From Nostoc cf. edaphicum LEGE 07299 (GTDB lineage Bacteria; Cyanobacteriota; Cyanobacteriia; Cyanobacteriales; Nostocaceae), in assembly GCF_015207245.1 (NCBI RefSeq), contig NZ_JADEXF010000163.1:1-7181 (forward strand): 7,181 nucleotides of DNA. The letters run 5' to 3'. Positions within the stretch are counted from its first letter, which is position 1. Each line of letters begins with the position of its first letter. The translations under genes and the position numbers were made by a program. Positions 1-6,236 of the stretch are shown here, piece after piece. The notes beneath the pieces were generated by a model that saw nothing but the letters and a program-made list of their open reading frames with translations, was not told where the DNA came from and ran no database searches.

Positions 1-116
1 AATTTGAAGGATAGCATTATTTCCAGAAGAGCCAAACTTAACATAGCTGTCGGTGATGGGTCAGAACCGCTATAACCAAGACTCTTCAAAAGATTTGATA
101 AAGTGGAATTAAACAT
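1..116 (-). CDS. Partial reading frame, N-terminus of an unrecognised protein
   Basis: An ATG at 114-116 opens a frame that stays open for 38 codons and leaves through the left edge. The peptide begins MFNSTLSNLLKSLGYSG, continues SDPSPTAM and becomes a leucine-rich, probably helical stretch (LSLALLEIML). It starts 44 bases after the stop of the RTX gene on the same strand, so it could be the next gene of the same transcription unit. There is no clear Shine-Dalgarno before the ATG (the preceding bases are ACACAAATACC). Only 38 residues are visible, so no family can be named. A chance open frame of this length is possible in AT-rich DNA, but the peptide composition looks protein-like. Confidence 0.4.
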   Translation of the reverse strand, partial: MFNSTLSNLLKSLGYSGSDPSPTAMLSLALLEIMLSFK

Positions 117-160
117 GGTATTTGTGTAGTTTTCTGACTGTGGCAGTTACCTAAACTCTA

Positions 161-3100
161 CTAGCCAATAACAAAAATGTCATTACCACTAATCAAAGGT
201 TTATTAGATAGCGTTGCAATCTGCACCGCCCCAAACCCAGTTTGATTGCCATCAGCATCAAAGAACAGCGCACCAGTAGAAGTGTTATAAATAAATCGCT
301 GACTAGCACTAGTCGTCGCAACTGCGCCACTGCCGATGAGGATTTGGTCTGCCATAATGGAAGTACCCGGAGCCAACCCACCACCAAAACCCACAGCAGA
401 AACATGAAGTGTATCATCAATACTTGAAAAATCCGTAATTCTATCAACACCCTCGCTGGGACTGTTGAGAACAAAGATATCAGCACCAGTACTTAGAGTG
501 AGTACGTCATGGCCAAAATTGCCAATTAGCACATCATTACCCGACCCGCCAAGCATTGTATCATCGCCAGTACCGCCATCAAGTAAATCATCCCCGGTAT
601 TTCCGCTCAAACTGTCATTCCCCTCATTACCGAATAGGTTGTTAGCACCACTATTGCCTGCAATCGTGTTGTTGAAGATATTACCAATACCGTCAATAGC
701 GCTTGTACCCGTTAAGGTCAAATTCTCTAAATTATTTCCTAACGTCCAAGTTATAGAGGTATTTACGCTATCGATGCCAGCATTAGTGTCTTCAAAAATA
801 CTGTCCGAAGTACTGTCAACAAAGTAGGTATCAGTACCCAGTCCCCCCTTCACCACATCGTCGCCAGTACCAGCGTTGAGGGTATCGTTGCCATCTCCAC
901 CGTTGAGTGTATCGTTACCCGCTTCACCGTTGAGCCGATCGCTACCAGCACCACCATCAAGATAGTCATCGCCGATATCACCATAAAGGTATTCGTTGCC
1001 ATCTCCACCGTAAAGGGTGTCGTTACCTGCTTCACCATACAGGTAGTCATTGCCAGCACCACCGTCTAAAATGTTATTGAGGTTGTTCCCATACAGGTTA
1101 TTGCTTAGAGAGTTACCAGTACCCGCGATCGCATTACCTATCAGCACTAGATTTTCTACGTTGGCGGCAACAGCAAGGGAGTAGTCAACGGCAGCATTTA
1201 CTATATCAGTGCCTTCATTGCTATTCTCAACAATCATGTCGCCTATGCTGTCAACAGTGTAAGTGTCATTACCAACACCACCAATCAGCGTATCGTTACC
1301 TGCACCGCCATCTAGGGAGTCATTACCAGCATTACCACTCAAAATGTTGTCTTGGGCGTTGCCTGTGATTTTGTTACTTAGGGAGTTGCCAGTACCCGCA
1401 ATGGCGTTACCTATTAGTACTAAGTTTTCTACGTTGGCAAGTCCACCAATTGAAAAGTCAACGGCTGCTATAACTGTATCTGTTCCACTACTGACATTTT
1501 CAATGATGGTATCAGTAGGACTGTAAACAATATAAGTATCATTGCCGATGCCACCGTTTAAAGTATTATTGCCTGCACCCCCTTGCAATGAATCATTACC
1601 AGTACCACCGAGGAGCAGATCATTCCCTTCTAACCCAAATATTTCATCGTCACCACTACCCCCATCAAGATAATCATTGCCATAGCTACCAAACAGAACA
1701 TCCTTGGCATTACTAGCAGCAATGACTAAGGCTGTAAAAGTGGTATCGACAAATTGACCTTCGCTATCAGTAGCACGAATGGTAAGGTCGGCACTACCTT
1801 GGGTGTTGGCAGCATAGTCTAGAGTTAAAGTTCCAGTAAGTCCATTAATAGTGACACTATCAAACAGCCCATTATTTGTATTACCTTCAATTAAATAGGT
1901 AAGAGTAGTATCGCTTTCTTCAGTGTCTTCAAAAGCTGCAAACAGGTCTATACTCGTATTAGGAGCATTTTTGGTAACTGTAATATCACCTATACCAAAA
2001 GCTAAAGGTGGGGTATTAGGTAGATCGTCGCTCTCTATGTTGCCAATTAGAGTGTACTCTACCTCGTTGTTTTCAAAGGTAGCTCCAGTTAAGGCAGACA
2101 GACTCAAAGCAAATATTTTGTCTGGCTCGTATTCAGTATCTCCAATTAACTCAACTTCAATTGTCGCACTACTCTCACCAGCAGCAATGGTGATTTGTCC
2201 CAACGTAGCGACGTAATCCGATCCAGCTAGGGCTGTTCCATCTACAGTTTTGTAGGAAAAGTGTATGTCAACTGGTGCTGGAAATGAAAGGTCTAATGTA
2301 AATTGAGCAATCGTAGTCCCTGAATCACCTTCAACAAGAGTAACATCATACCCTTTTAAAATAGGCACAGGTACTAGGCTTTCGGTACTGATTCTCTTAT
2401 CGGAAAATTGAATAAATTCTACATTGAGCAGGGTGTCTTTGTTGTCTACAGTAATTACTTTCCCTGTTTTTTGAATCTGACTATTTGCTAACAATATATT
2501 TTCATAGATTACAGTATCAACTCCCTCACCACCATCTACTAAATTGTTGCCATCGCCAGTACTTATTTGATCGTCTCCATCATGACCAAATAGAGAATCG
2601 TTACCAACACCGCCATTGAAAATGTTATCGAGATTATTACCAACTACTTTATCGTTTCCTGCACCAGCATTTGCTCCTAAATCGATTGCTCCTAAGATAA
2701 TCAGGTCGTTGCCAGAAGTGCCTTCAACGATATTACTTAATGGATCTGCATTAACAGGTGCAATGGTGGAGTTCTGCAAAGAAGTATTACTACTAACATC
2801 AGCTAAGAAAGTATTTGCTGCCAAAGAATTTACAGCCAAGGCAGTGGGAGTTCCTCCATCCAGACTTGCAATATATGTTTCGCCAGTTCCAACTGTAAAA
2901 TCTATCTGAGCAGGTGGGGTTCCGTCGGTAAAAAAGACTTCAGCTGTGATTTTGTTTTGAGCGCCAAGAGCTACACTTAAATTTTCTATAGAGCCACTAA
3001 AGCTCAAACCCAATGGATTACTAACTAATTGGTTTGGTAGTATAGTTTCAACTACAGTACCATTTACAAGAATGTTGATACTCAGAATATCGTTGGCAGA

Positions 3101-3559
3101 CAAACCTGAGTTATTAAACTCATCTGACAAACTTGAAGCATTAGATAGCAATACCGCATCGTCAGAATCGACTATATTTAACTGATTGGTATCTACGCCG
3201 CTACCAATACCATAAGCTCGAACATTAGCTATGGACTGAAGCGCCGAGGCATTGGAGCTAAAGCTATCGCCAGCTTGTCCATCAGACAAAAAGTAAACAA
3301 TATTCGTCCCTCCTTGAGGCAATGCTTGTAAAAACTGATAAGCTTTACCCAGAGCGTCACTAAAGGCAGTACCACCACCAGCCCTTAATGATAGAATTTC
3401 TGTACTTACTTGTGTTGGACTTATTGCACCGGTTGAAAAAGCACTGTTGCTAAAACTAATAACCGCAAAACGACTGATATTTGCAATACCACTATAAATT
3501 AATGAATTAGTTAAACTGATGTAGGCATTTTGAGCTTCCTGAAGCGGAGTACCAAACAT
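161..3559 (-). CDS. C-terminal part of RTX protein: VWA, Calx-beta, cadherin-like, RTX arrays, secretion domain
   Basis: The open frame after the internal TAG has 1132 residues from its first ATG. Residues 1-135 are most of a VWA domain: GGGTAF (Thr64) and FLSDG (Asp93) match the second and third metal-site motifs, while the first (DVSGS) lies just upstream of this ATG. About 150-260 is beta-rich. About 275-350 is RTX. About 400-510 is Calx-beta (VTLVEGDSG, YKTVDGTALAGSDY). About 515-612 is cadherin-like (ATDSEGQFVDTTF). About 616-1030 holds RTX nonapeptides of the GGxGNDxLx type, which bind calcium in a beta-roll. About 1035-1132 (DRITDFSSIDDT, FIYNTSTGALFFDADG, SGNDIFVIG at the end) resembles the C-terminal domain carrying the uncleaved type I secretion signal. 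The ATG has only a weak AGG upstream, and starting there would lose the first VWA strand, so it is probably not the natural start. No catalytic domain is recognised; an adhesion or surface role is inferred from the domains. Confidence 0.85.
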   Translation of the reverse strand: MFGTPLQEAQNAYISLTNSLIYSGIANISRFAVISFSNSAFSTGAISPTQVSTEILSLRAGGGTAFSDALGKAYQFLQALPQGGTNIVYFLSDGQAGDSFSSNASALQSIANVRAYGIGSGVDTNQLNIVDSDDAVLLSNASSLSDEFNNSGLSANDILSINILVNGTVVETILPNQLVSNPLGLSFSGSIENLSVALGAQNKITAEVFFTDGTPPAQIDFTVGTGETYIASLDGGTPTALAVNSLAANTFLADVSSNTSLQNSTIAPVNADPLSNIVEGTSGNDLIILGAIDLGANAGAGNDKVVGNNLDNIFNGGVGNDSLFGHDGDDQISTGDGNNLVDGGEGVDTVIYENILLANSQIQKTGKVITVDNKDTLLNVEFIQFSDKRISTESLVPVPILKGYDVTLVEGDSGTTIAQFTLDLSFPAPVDIHFSYKTVDGTALAGSDYVATLGQITIAAGESSATIEVELIGDTEYEPDKIFALSLSALTGATFENNEVEYTLIGNIESDDLPNTPPLAFGIGDITVTKNAPNTSIDLFAAFEDTEESDTTLTYLIEGNTNNGLFDSVTINGLTGTLTLDYAANTQGSADLTIRATDSEGQFVDTTFTALVIAASNAKDVLFGSYGNDYLDGGSGDDEIFGLEGNDLLLGGTGNDSLQGGAGNNTLNGGIGNDTYIVYSPTDTIIENVSSGTDTVIAAVDFSIGGLANVENLVLIGNAIAGTGNSLSNKITGNAQDNILSGNAGNDSLDGGAGNDTLIGGVGNDTYTVDSIGDMIVENSNEGTDIVNAAVDYSLAVAANVENLVLIGNAIAGTGNSLSNNLYGNNLNNILDGGAGNDYLYGEAGNDTLYGGDGNEYLYGDIGDDYLDGGAGSDRLNGEAGNDTLNGGDGNDTLNAGTGDDVVKGGLGTDTYFVDSTSDSIFEDTNAGIDSVNTSITWTLGNNLENLTLTGTSAIDGIGNIFNNTIAGNSGANNLFGNEGNDSLSGNTGDDLLDGGTGDDTMLGGSGNDVLIGNFGHDVLTLSTGADIFVLNSPSEGVDRITDFSSIDDTLHVSAVGFGGGLAPGTSIMADQILIGSGAVATTSASQRFIYNTSTGALFFDADGNQTGFGAVQIATLSNKPLISGNDIFVIG
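845..1087 (-). repeat. Longest RTX nonapeptide array, with an internal 108-bp repeat
   Basis: Residues about 825-905 of the C-terminal frame form about nine consecutive GGxGNDxLx-type nonapeptides (27-bp DNA period). Within it the DNA at 884-929 closely matches 992-1037, an offset of 108 bp or four nonapeptides, giving EAGNDTLNGGDGNDTL and EAGNDTLYGGDGNEYL. Each nonapeptide pair contributes calcium sites to a parallel beta-roll that folds outside the cell. Confidence 0.8.
998..1543 (-). repeat. Tandem 273-bp (91-residue) intragenic duplication
   Basis: Two adjacent units, 1271-1543 and 998-1270, both begin NDTY and share the core VENLVLIGNAIAGTGNSLSN, followed by RTX nonapeptides. The DNA is close to identical over the core (1101-1165 against 1374-1438) and more divergent elsewhere. 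A third, degenerate unit starts about 145 residues after the second (TDTYFVDSTSD, NLENLTLTGTSAIDGIGN). This is a typical mode of growth for RTX proteins. Confidence 0.85.
2030..2359 (-). other. Calx-beta domain coding segment
   Basis: Residues about 401-510 of the C-terminal frame read YDVTLVEGDSGTTIAQF, then YKTVDGTALAGSDYV, ITIAAGESSATIEVELIGD and EYEPDKIFALSLS. The VEGDSG start, the TxDGTAxAGSDY core and the ExxxEPDExFxLxLS-like end are hallmarks of Calx-beta repeats, first described in Na/Ca exchangers and common in cyanobacterial surface proteins. Only one copy is present, between the first RTX array of this half and a cadherin-like segment. Confidence 0.8.
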
Positions 3560-3595
3560 ACTGCCTGATACGTCAATGATGTAGACGAAATTATA

Positions 3596-3598
3596 CTA
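3596..3598 (-). other. Internal amber codon splitting the RTX gene
   Basis: On the coding strand the context is GGT ACG TAG TAT AAT TTC. The codon lies eight codons before the Asp of the VWA metal-site motif DVSGS (codons at 3560-3574). Between the TAG and the ATG at 3559 there is no ATG, GTG or TTG, so normal initiation cannot restore the first VWA strand. CAG, TCG, TGG, TTG, TAC, TAT, AAG and GAG are each one base away from TAG. Confidence 0.9.
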
Positions 3599-5005
3599 CG
3601 TACCTTGTACTGAAGATAGGTTTAACGTATAGTCGGCATCTTCATCAAGCATAAAAGTTGGCAAAGTCAACGAAACAGATGCAAATAACTGCCCGTTATT
3701 ATCGTAAATGTCTGATTGTTTGGTGTCTTTTGGCCCATCTTTTAAAGGTAGGGGAACAATGCGATCGCTAAATTGGGCAAACTCGATATCTTGCAGTGTA
3801 TCTGTACCATCAGCCTGAGTTCCTTTATTATGAGCAAAGGTTATGATTTTTCCTCCAAGACCGAAAAGCCCTCTGTCAGAGATGGTATATTTATAGTTTT
3901 CAAATTTATCGGAGAAAACAGCGATATCTCGATCTCCTAAACCCCCATCAAGAGTGTCGTTACCTGCACCGCCATTAAGGGTATCATTACCTCTAGAAAA
4001 ATGACTAAGCTGACCAGTTAGTTGGTCATTTCCTTCATTACCCATCAGAATATCGCTGGTTCTGGTTCCTCCGATCAGGGTGTCCGCTCCTTTTCCACCA
4101 AGTAGAACAACACCATTACCTTTAAACTTATAGAGAGTTGGGTAATTTTTTGACTGTATACCCCCAATAATACCCTCACCATCAATAGGGGATTTTTCTA
4201 CAGAGATGACATCTGCGTCTACTGTTCCATAGATAATCGGCTTATTACCGTCAAGAAATTTTATAACACCGTCATTAAATAGTCCATCAATAAATCCACC
4301 ACTGAGTCCTATTAATATGCCTATTGCTACTGGTGTGTCAACGTACCCAGAATTGAACAAAGAATTGCTTTTTTGGAAATCTTTTTCAAAAGCTTCTTGA
4401 GTATATGTAGTTCTAGGAATTAAATCAGCATTAACATAATCCAGAAAAACTTTTCTACCAATCCCCGATGGATCTATTTTTGGCCCTGCAAAGGCATTTA
4501 AAATAGATGTCGTGATATCTTCTGAACCAAAGTCAAAATTGTCTCTTTTATTAGGATCTTCATTTATAAAAGGTTCAGTAGCAAAATTTTCTATTCGCCT
4601 TTCACCATTTTGTTCAACAATAAATTTAGCATCATCAGAAATTTTAAATGCCATCGAGTTGTACACCCAAACCCGATCTAAATAATCATCAACGCTGTCA
4701 ACATAATTATATTGTTTCATCGTCCAATAAATGCGATCTGCTTTCAAAATACGAGCATTTATTTCACTTTTAGTGTAAGTTCCAGGTGAAATTGAAATAT
4801 TTGAGTTGAAAAATCTTTTTATTAGCTCAAATTGGCTTCCGACTGCAAACCTACCAGGACCCTTCATTAACTCTACTGCATCAACATCTACTCTTATAAC
4901 AGTATCTTTAGGTCGAATCAAACTACTATCTAATAAATTAACAGGAGTTGTTAGCTGACCATACAAATACAAATTTGTAATATCATTTCTGTTTAAAATT
5001 GCCAT
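3596..5005 (-). CDS. N-terminal part of RTX protein: unrecognised module plus short RTX array
   Basis: This frame encodes 469 residues from the ATG at 5005 and ends at the TAG that splits the locus. The ATG is chosen over a TTG four codons upstream (5017) because a perfect GGAGG lies 5 bases before it and overlaps the TTG-proximal codons. There is no N-terminal signal peptide (MAILNRNDITNLYLYG), which fits type I export driven by the C-terminus. Residues 1 to about 260 are an unrecognised module rich in charged and aromatic residues (IRVDVDAVELMKGPGRF, DRIYWTMKQYNYVDSVDDYL). About 302-355 is RTX (GGKGADTLIGG, GNEGNDQLTG, GNDTLNGGAGNDTLDGG). About 370-415 is the segment often found after RTX arrays (DGTDTLQDIEFAQFSDRI). 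Produced alone, this half would lack the secretion domain and would probably stay in the cytoplasm or be degraded. Confidence 0.85.
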   Translation of the reverse strand: MAILNRNDITNLYLYGQLTTPVNLLDSSLIRPKDTVIRVDVDAVELMKGPGRFAVGSQFELIKRFFNSNISISPGTYTKSEINARILKADRIYWTMKQYNYVDSVDDYLDRVWVYNSMAFKISDDAKFIVEQNGERRIENFATEPFINEDPNKRDNFDFGSEDITTSILNAFAGPKIDPSGIGRKVFLDYVNADLIPRTTYTQEAFEKDFQKSNSLFNSGYVDTPVAIGILIGLSGGFIDGLFNDGVIKFLDGNKPIIYGTVDADVISVEKSPIDGEGIIGGIQSKNYPTLYKFKGNGVVLLGGKGADTLIGGTRTSDILMGNEGNDQLTGQLSHFSRGNDTLNGGAGNDTLDGGLGDRDIAVFSDKFENYKYTISDRGLFGLGGKIITFAHNKGTQADGTDTLQDIEFAQFSDRIVPLPLKDGPKDTKQSDIYDNNGQLFASVSLTLPTFMLDEDADYTLNLSSVQGT

Positions 5006-5010
5006 AAGAT

Positions 5011-5015
5011 CCTCC
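5011..5015 (-). promoter_or_regulatory. Shine-Dalgarno of the RTX gene
   Basis: The coding strand reads TTTTGGAGGATCTTATGGCA. A full GGAGG stands 5 bases before the ATG at 5003-5005. It decides the start against the in-frame TTG at 5017, and it is the only strong ribosome binding site I see in the window. Confidence 0.85.
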
Positions 5016-5045
5016 AAAATTTTCAGTTATTTTACTTAAGAAGTA

Positions 5046-5510
5046 TTAATTGAAAACTATTACTTTACCACAGTTTTGTAAAGCAATACCAGTAGTGATT
5101 TCTTGAGATATTGGCAAGCTATTTTCATCTAAATAGCGCACTTTGAACTTAATACGTATCCCCTCGCCAGAATCAAGTCCAAGTATACGAGGATTTAAAA
5201 AAGAATCTGGTATAGCCACCTCGACACCACCACGAGGACTAATCGCACAACAATCAGGATTTTCTTTAATATATTCATCAAAGCTTTTATACTTAATAAA
5301 TTCGCGATCTTGCATTTTACCTGCAATTGGGATACGTAATTTTTCTGCATTGTTTAGAGAATCAAAAGCTAATTTAAGCTTCTCTTTCTCACTGAGATAA
5401 TGCATCTTAGCAAAGCAGAATCCTGAATAATTTAAGCTAAAGTATATGCTTAAAATGGTTAACGGGAATCCGATTAAAAGGAAATTAGCTAAAAAATAGG
5501 TGCGGTTCAT
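5046..5510 (-). CDS. Small cysteine-containing membrane protein, copy 1 (unknown function)
   Basis: This encodes 154 residues of unknown function. One hydrophobic segment at about residues 5-26 (FLANFLLIGFPLTILSIYFSL) suggests a membrane anchor or uncleaved signal sequence, leaving a soluble domain of about 125 residues. The motifs NYSGFCFAKM, FDEYIKENPDCC, FKVRYLDEN and NCG are shared with the neighbouring paralogue at 5742-6236, including all four cysteines (one in SGFC, two in PDCC, one in NCG). The cysteines could form disulfides if the domain is outside the cytoplasm; this is inferred. The ATG at 5510 has no good Shine-Dalgarno. In an ungapped comparison the paralogue starts one codon earlier, at a position that is ATA here. 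The stop lies 40 bases before the ATG of the RTX gene, so the two may be co-transcribed. I cannot name the family. Confidence 0.8.
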   Translation of the reverse strand: MNRTYFLANFLLIGFPLTILSIYFSLNYSGFCFAKMHYLSEKEKLKLAFDSLNNAEKLRIPIAGKMQDREFIKYKSFDEYIKENPDCCAISPRGGVEVAIPDSFLNPRILGLDSGEGIRIKFKVRYLDENSLPISQEITTGIALQNCGKVIVFN

Positions 5511-5741
5511 TATTGTATCTGCGATAATTTACATAGTTCTTCAGTCAAAACATTTTGCAGTCAAATTCAACTCCTATCTAAAAGATTTGTATTACTCGAA
5601 GTTTGCTCTTATGGTTACAACTTCATTATTAATCCTCGATACTTTTGAGTTATTTAATAGGTACAGTATTTCTCCCTTTGGTACGGTACAAGTTAGAGAT
5701 ACACACCTATACGTTATTACATACTTCTGTACTTCATTTGA
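5511..5741 (-). promoter_or_regulatory. Upstream region of copy 1 with blocks conserved in copy 2
   Basis: These 231 bp separate the two paralogues. The conserved blocks are at 5699-5720, 5652-5670 and 5526-5536. Conservation of short blocks within otherwise diverged DNA suggests control elements, and suggests copy 1 has its own promoter rather than depending only on readthrough from copy 2. I could not fix a convincing -35/-10 pair with normal spacing. Confidence 0.4.
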
Positions 5742-6236
5742 TTATGGTTCTTTATCAAACCAAATGGATACTGGACGACCACAGTTCCGTAAAGTATTTC
5801 CAAGACGTACTTCTTGTACTCTCTGATTACCGTTCTCATCTAAATAACGTACTTTGAAGTTTATGACTGTCAAATCGCGAAAACCAAGTCCAGATATAGG
5901 ATCTAAAAATGAAGACTCTGGAATAAATGAAGACTGTGCAATCTTGTAAGCTTCACCGTGATTGATAGAACAGCAGTCTGGATTTTCTTTGATATATTCA
6001 TCAAAACTTGCATACTTGATATGTTCGTAAAATTTTATTTTTCCATCTACATTTACAGGTAATGTATCCTCCCTGTTGTTATAATCAAAAGCTATTCGTA
6101 ACTTTTCTTCATTACTTAAATAACGCATCTTTGCAAAACAGAAACCTGAATAATTTAAGCTATAGAAGATGCTTAACATGGTTAATGGTATTCCGATGAA
6201 AATGAAAATAGCTAAAAGAAGGATACGGTCTATCAT
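5742..6236 (-). CDS. Small cysteine-containing membrane protein, copy 2 (unknown function)
   Basis: This encodes 164 residues and is a tandem paralogue of the gene at 5046-5510. Residues about 4-27 (RILLLAIFIFIGIPLTMLSI) are a membrane anchor, followed by SLNYSGFCFAKMRYLS, FDEYIKENPDCC, FKVRYLDENG and NCGRP. Membrane segment, cysteine positions and the FDEY...CC block are the most conserved parts. The middle region (about 50-70 and 90-115) differs and carries insertions here, and the C-terminus ends in a longer tail (SIWFDKEP). The ATG at 6236 is preceded by CCCGGAAATACA, a weak GGA-type ribosome binding site. No stop or frameshift breaks either copy, so both look maintained. Function is unknown; a cell-envelope location is inferred from the hydrophobic N-terminus. 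Confidence 0.8.
   Translation of the reverse strand: MIDRILLLAIFIFIGIPLTMLSIFYSLNYSGFCFAKMRYLSNEEKLRIAFDYNNREDTLPVNVDGKIKFYEHIKYASFDEYIKENPDCCSINHGEAYKIAQSSFIPESSFLDPISGLGFRDLTVINFKVRYLDENGNQRVQEVRLGNTLRNCGRPVSIWFDKEP

Larger units (their letters stand above)
161..5005 (-). pseudogene. VWA / Calx-beta / RTX calcium-binding protein gene interrupted by one in-frame TAG
   Basis: From the ATG at 5005 to the TAG at 161-163 there are 1615 codons in one frame with a single internal stop, TAG at 3596-3598. The residues before it end LNLSSVQGT. Those after it read YNFVYIIDVSGSM and run directly into the VWA domain. The first beta strand and the DxSxS metal site of a VWA domain normally form one unit, so the two halves clearly derive from one gene of about 1614 residues. 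Domain order: unrecognised N-terminal module (residues 1 to about 260), short RTX array (about 302-355), linker, VWA (about 471-620), RTX, Calx-beta, cadherin-like, several RTX arrays, C-terminal secretion-type domain. Apart from the TAG no frameshift or second stop is seen, so the lesion is recent, is an error in the sequence, or is tolerated by readthrough. The two halves are also listed separately. Confidence 0.75.

Noticed and set aside
193..486. Minus-strand frame inside the RTX gene
   Set aside because: It overlaps the clearly coding RTX frame in another phase and has low-complexity, non-domain composition.
465..827. Plus-strand frame of about 120 codons opposite the RTX repeats
   Set aside because: It is an antisense shadow of the 27-bp repeats, rich in Pro, Ser and Leu; no start signal or known motif.
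845..1087. Regular repeats as a CRISPR array
   Set aside because: The 27-bp period is in frame and encodes GGxGNDxLx nonapeptides, with no unique spacers.
2616..2909. Plus-strand frame antisense to the RTX gene
   Set aside because: It is opposite a confidently coding region with recognisable domains; no ribosome binding site.
3590..3605. TAG reassigned as a sense codon in this organism
   Set aside because: TAG also terminates this gene at 161-163 and the gene at 6808-6810, so genome-wide reassignment is unlikely.
5005..5017. TTG at 5017 as start of the N-terminal RTX frame
   Set aside because: The GGAGG lies within the codons following the TTG and is ideally placed for the ATG at 5005.
5500..5857. 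Two overlapping plus-strand frames between and across the paralogues
   Set aside because: They overlap the start of copy 1 or the end of copy 2 in antisense, and the conserved signal in this stretch is on the minus strand.
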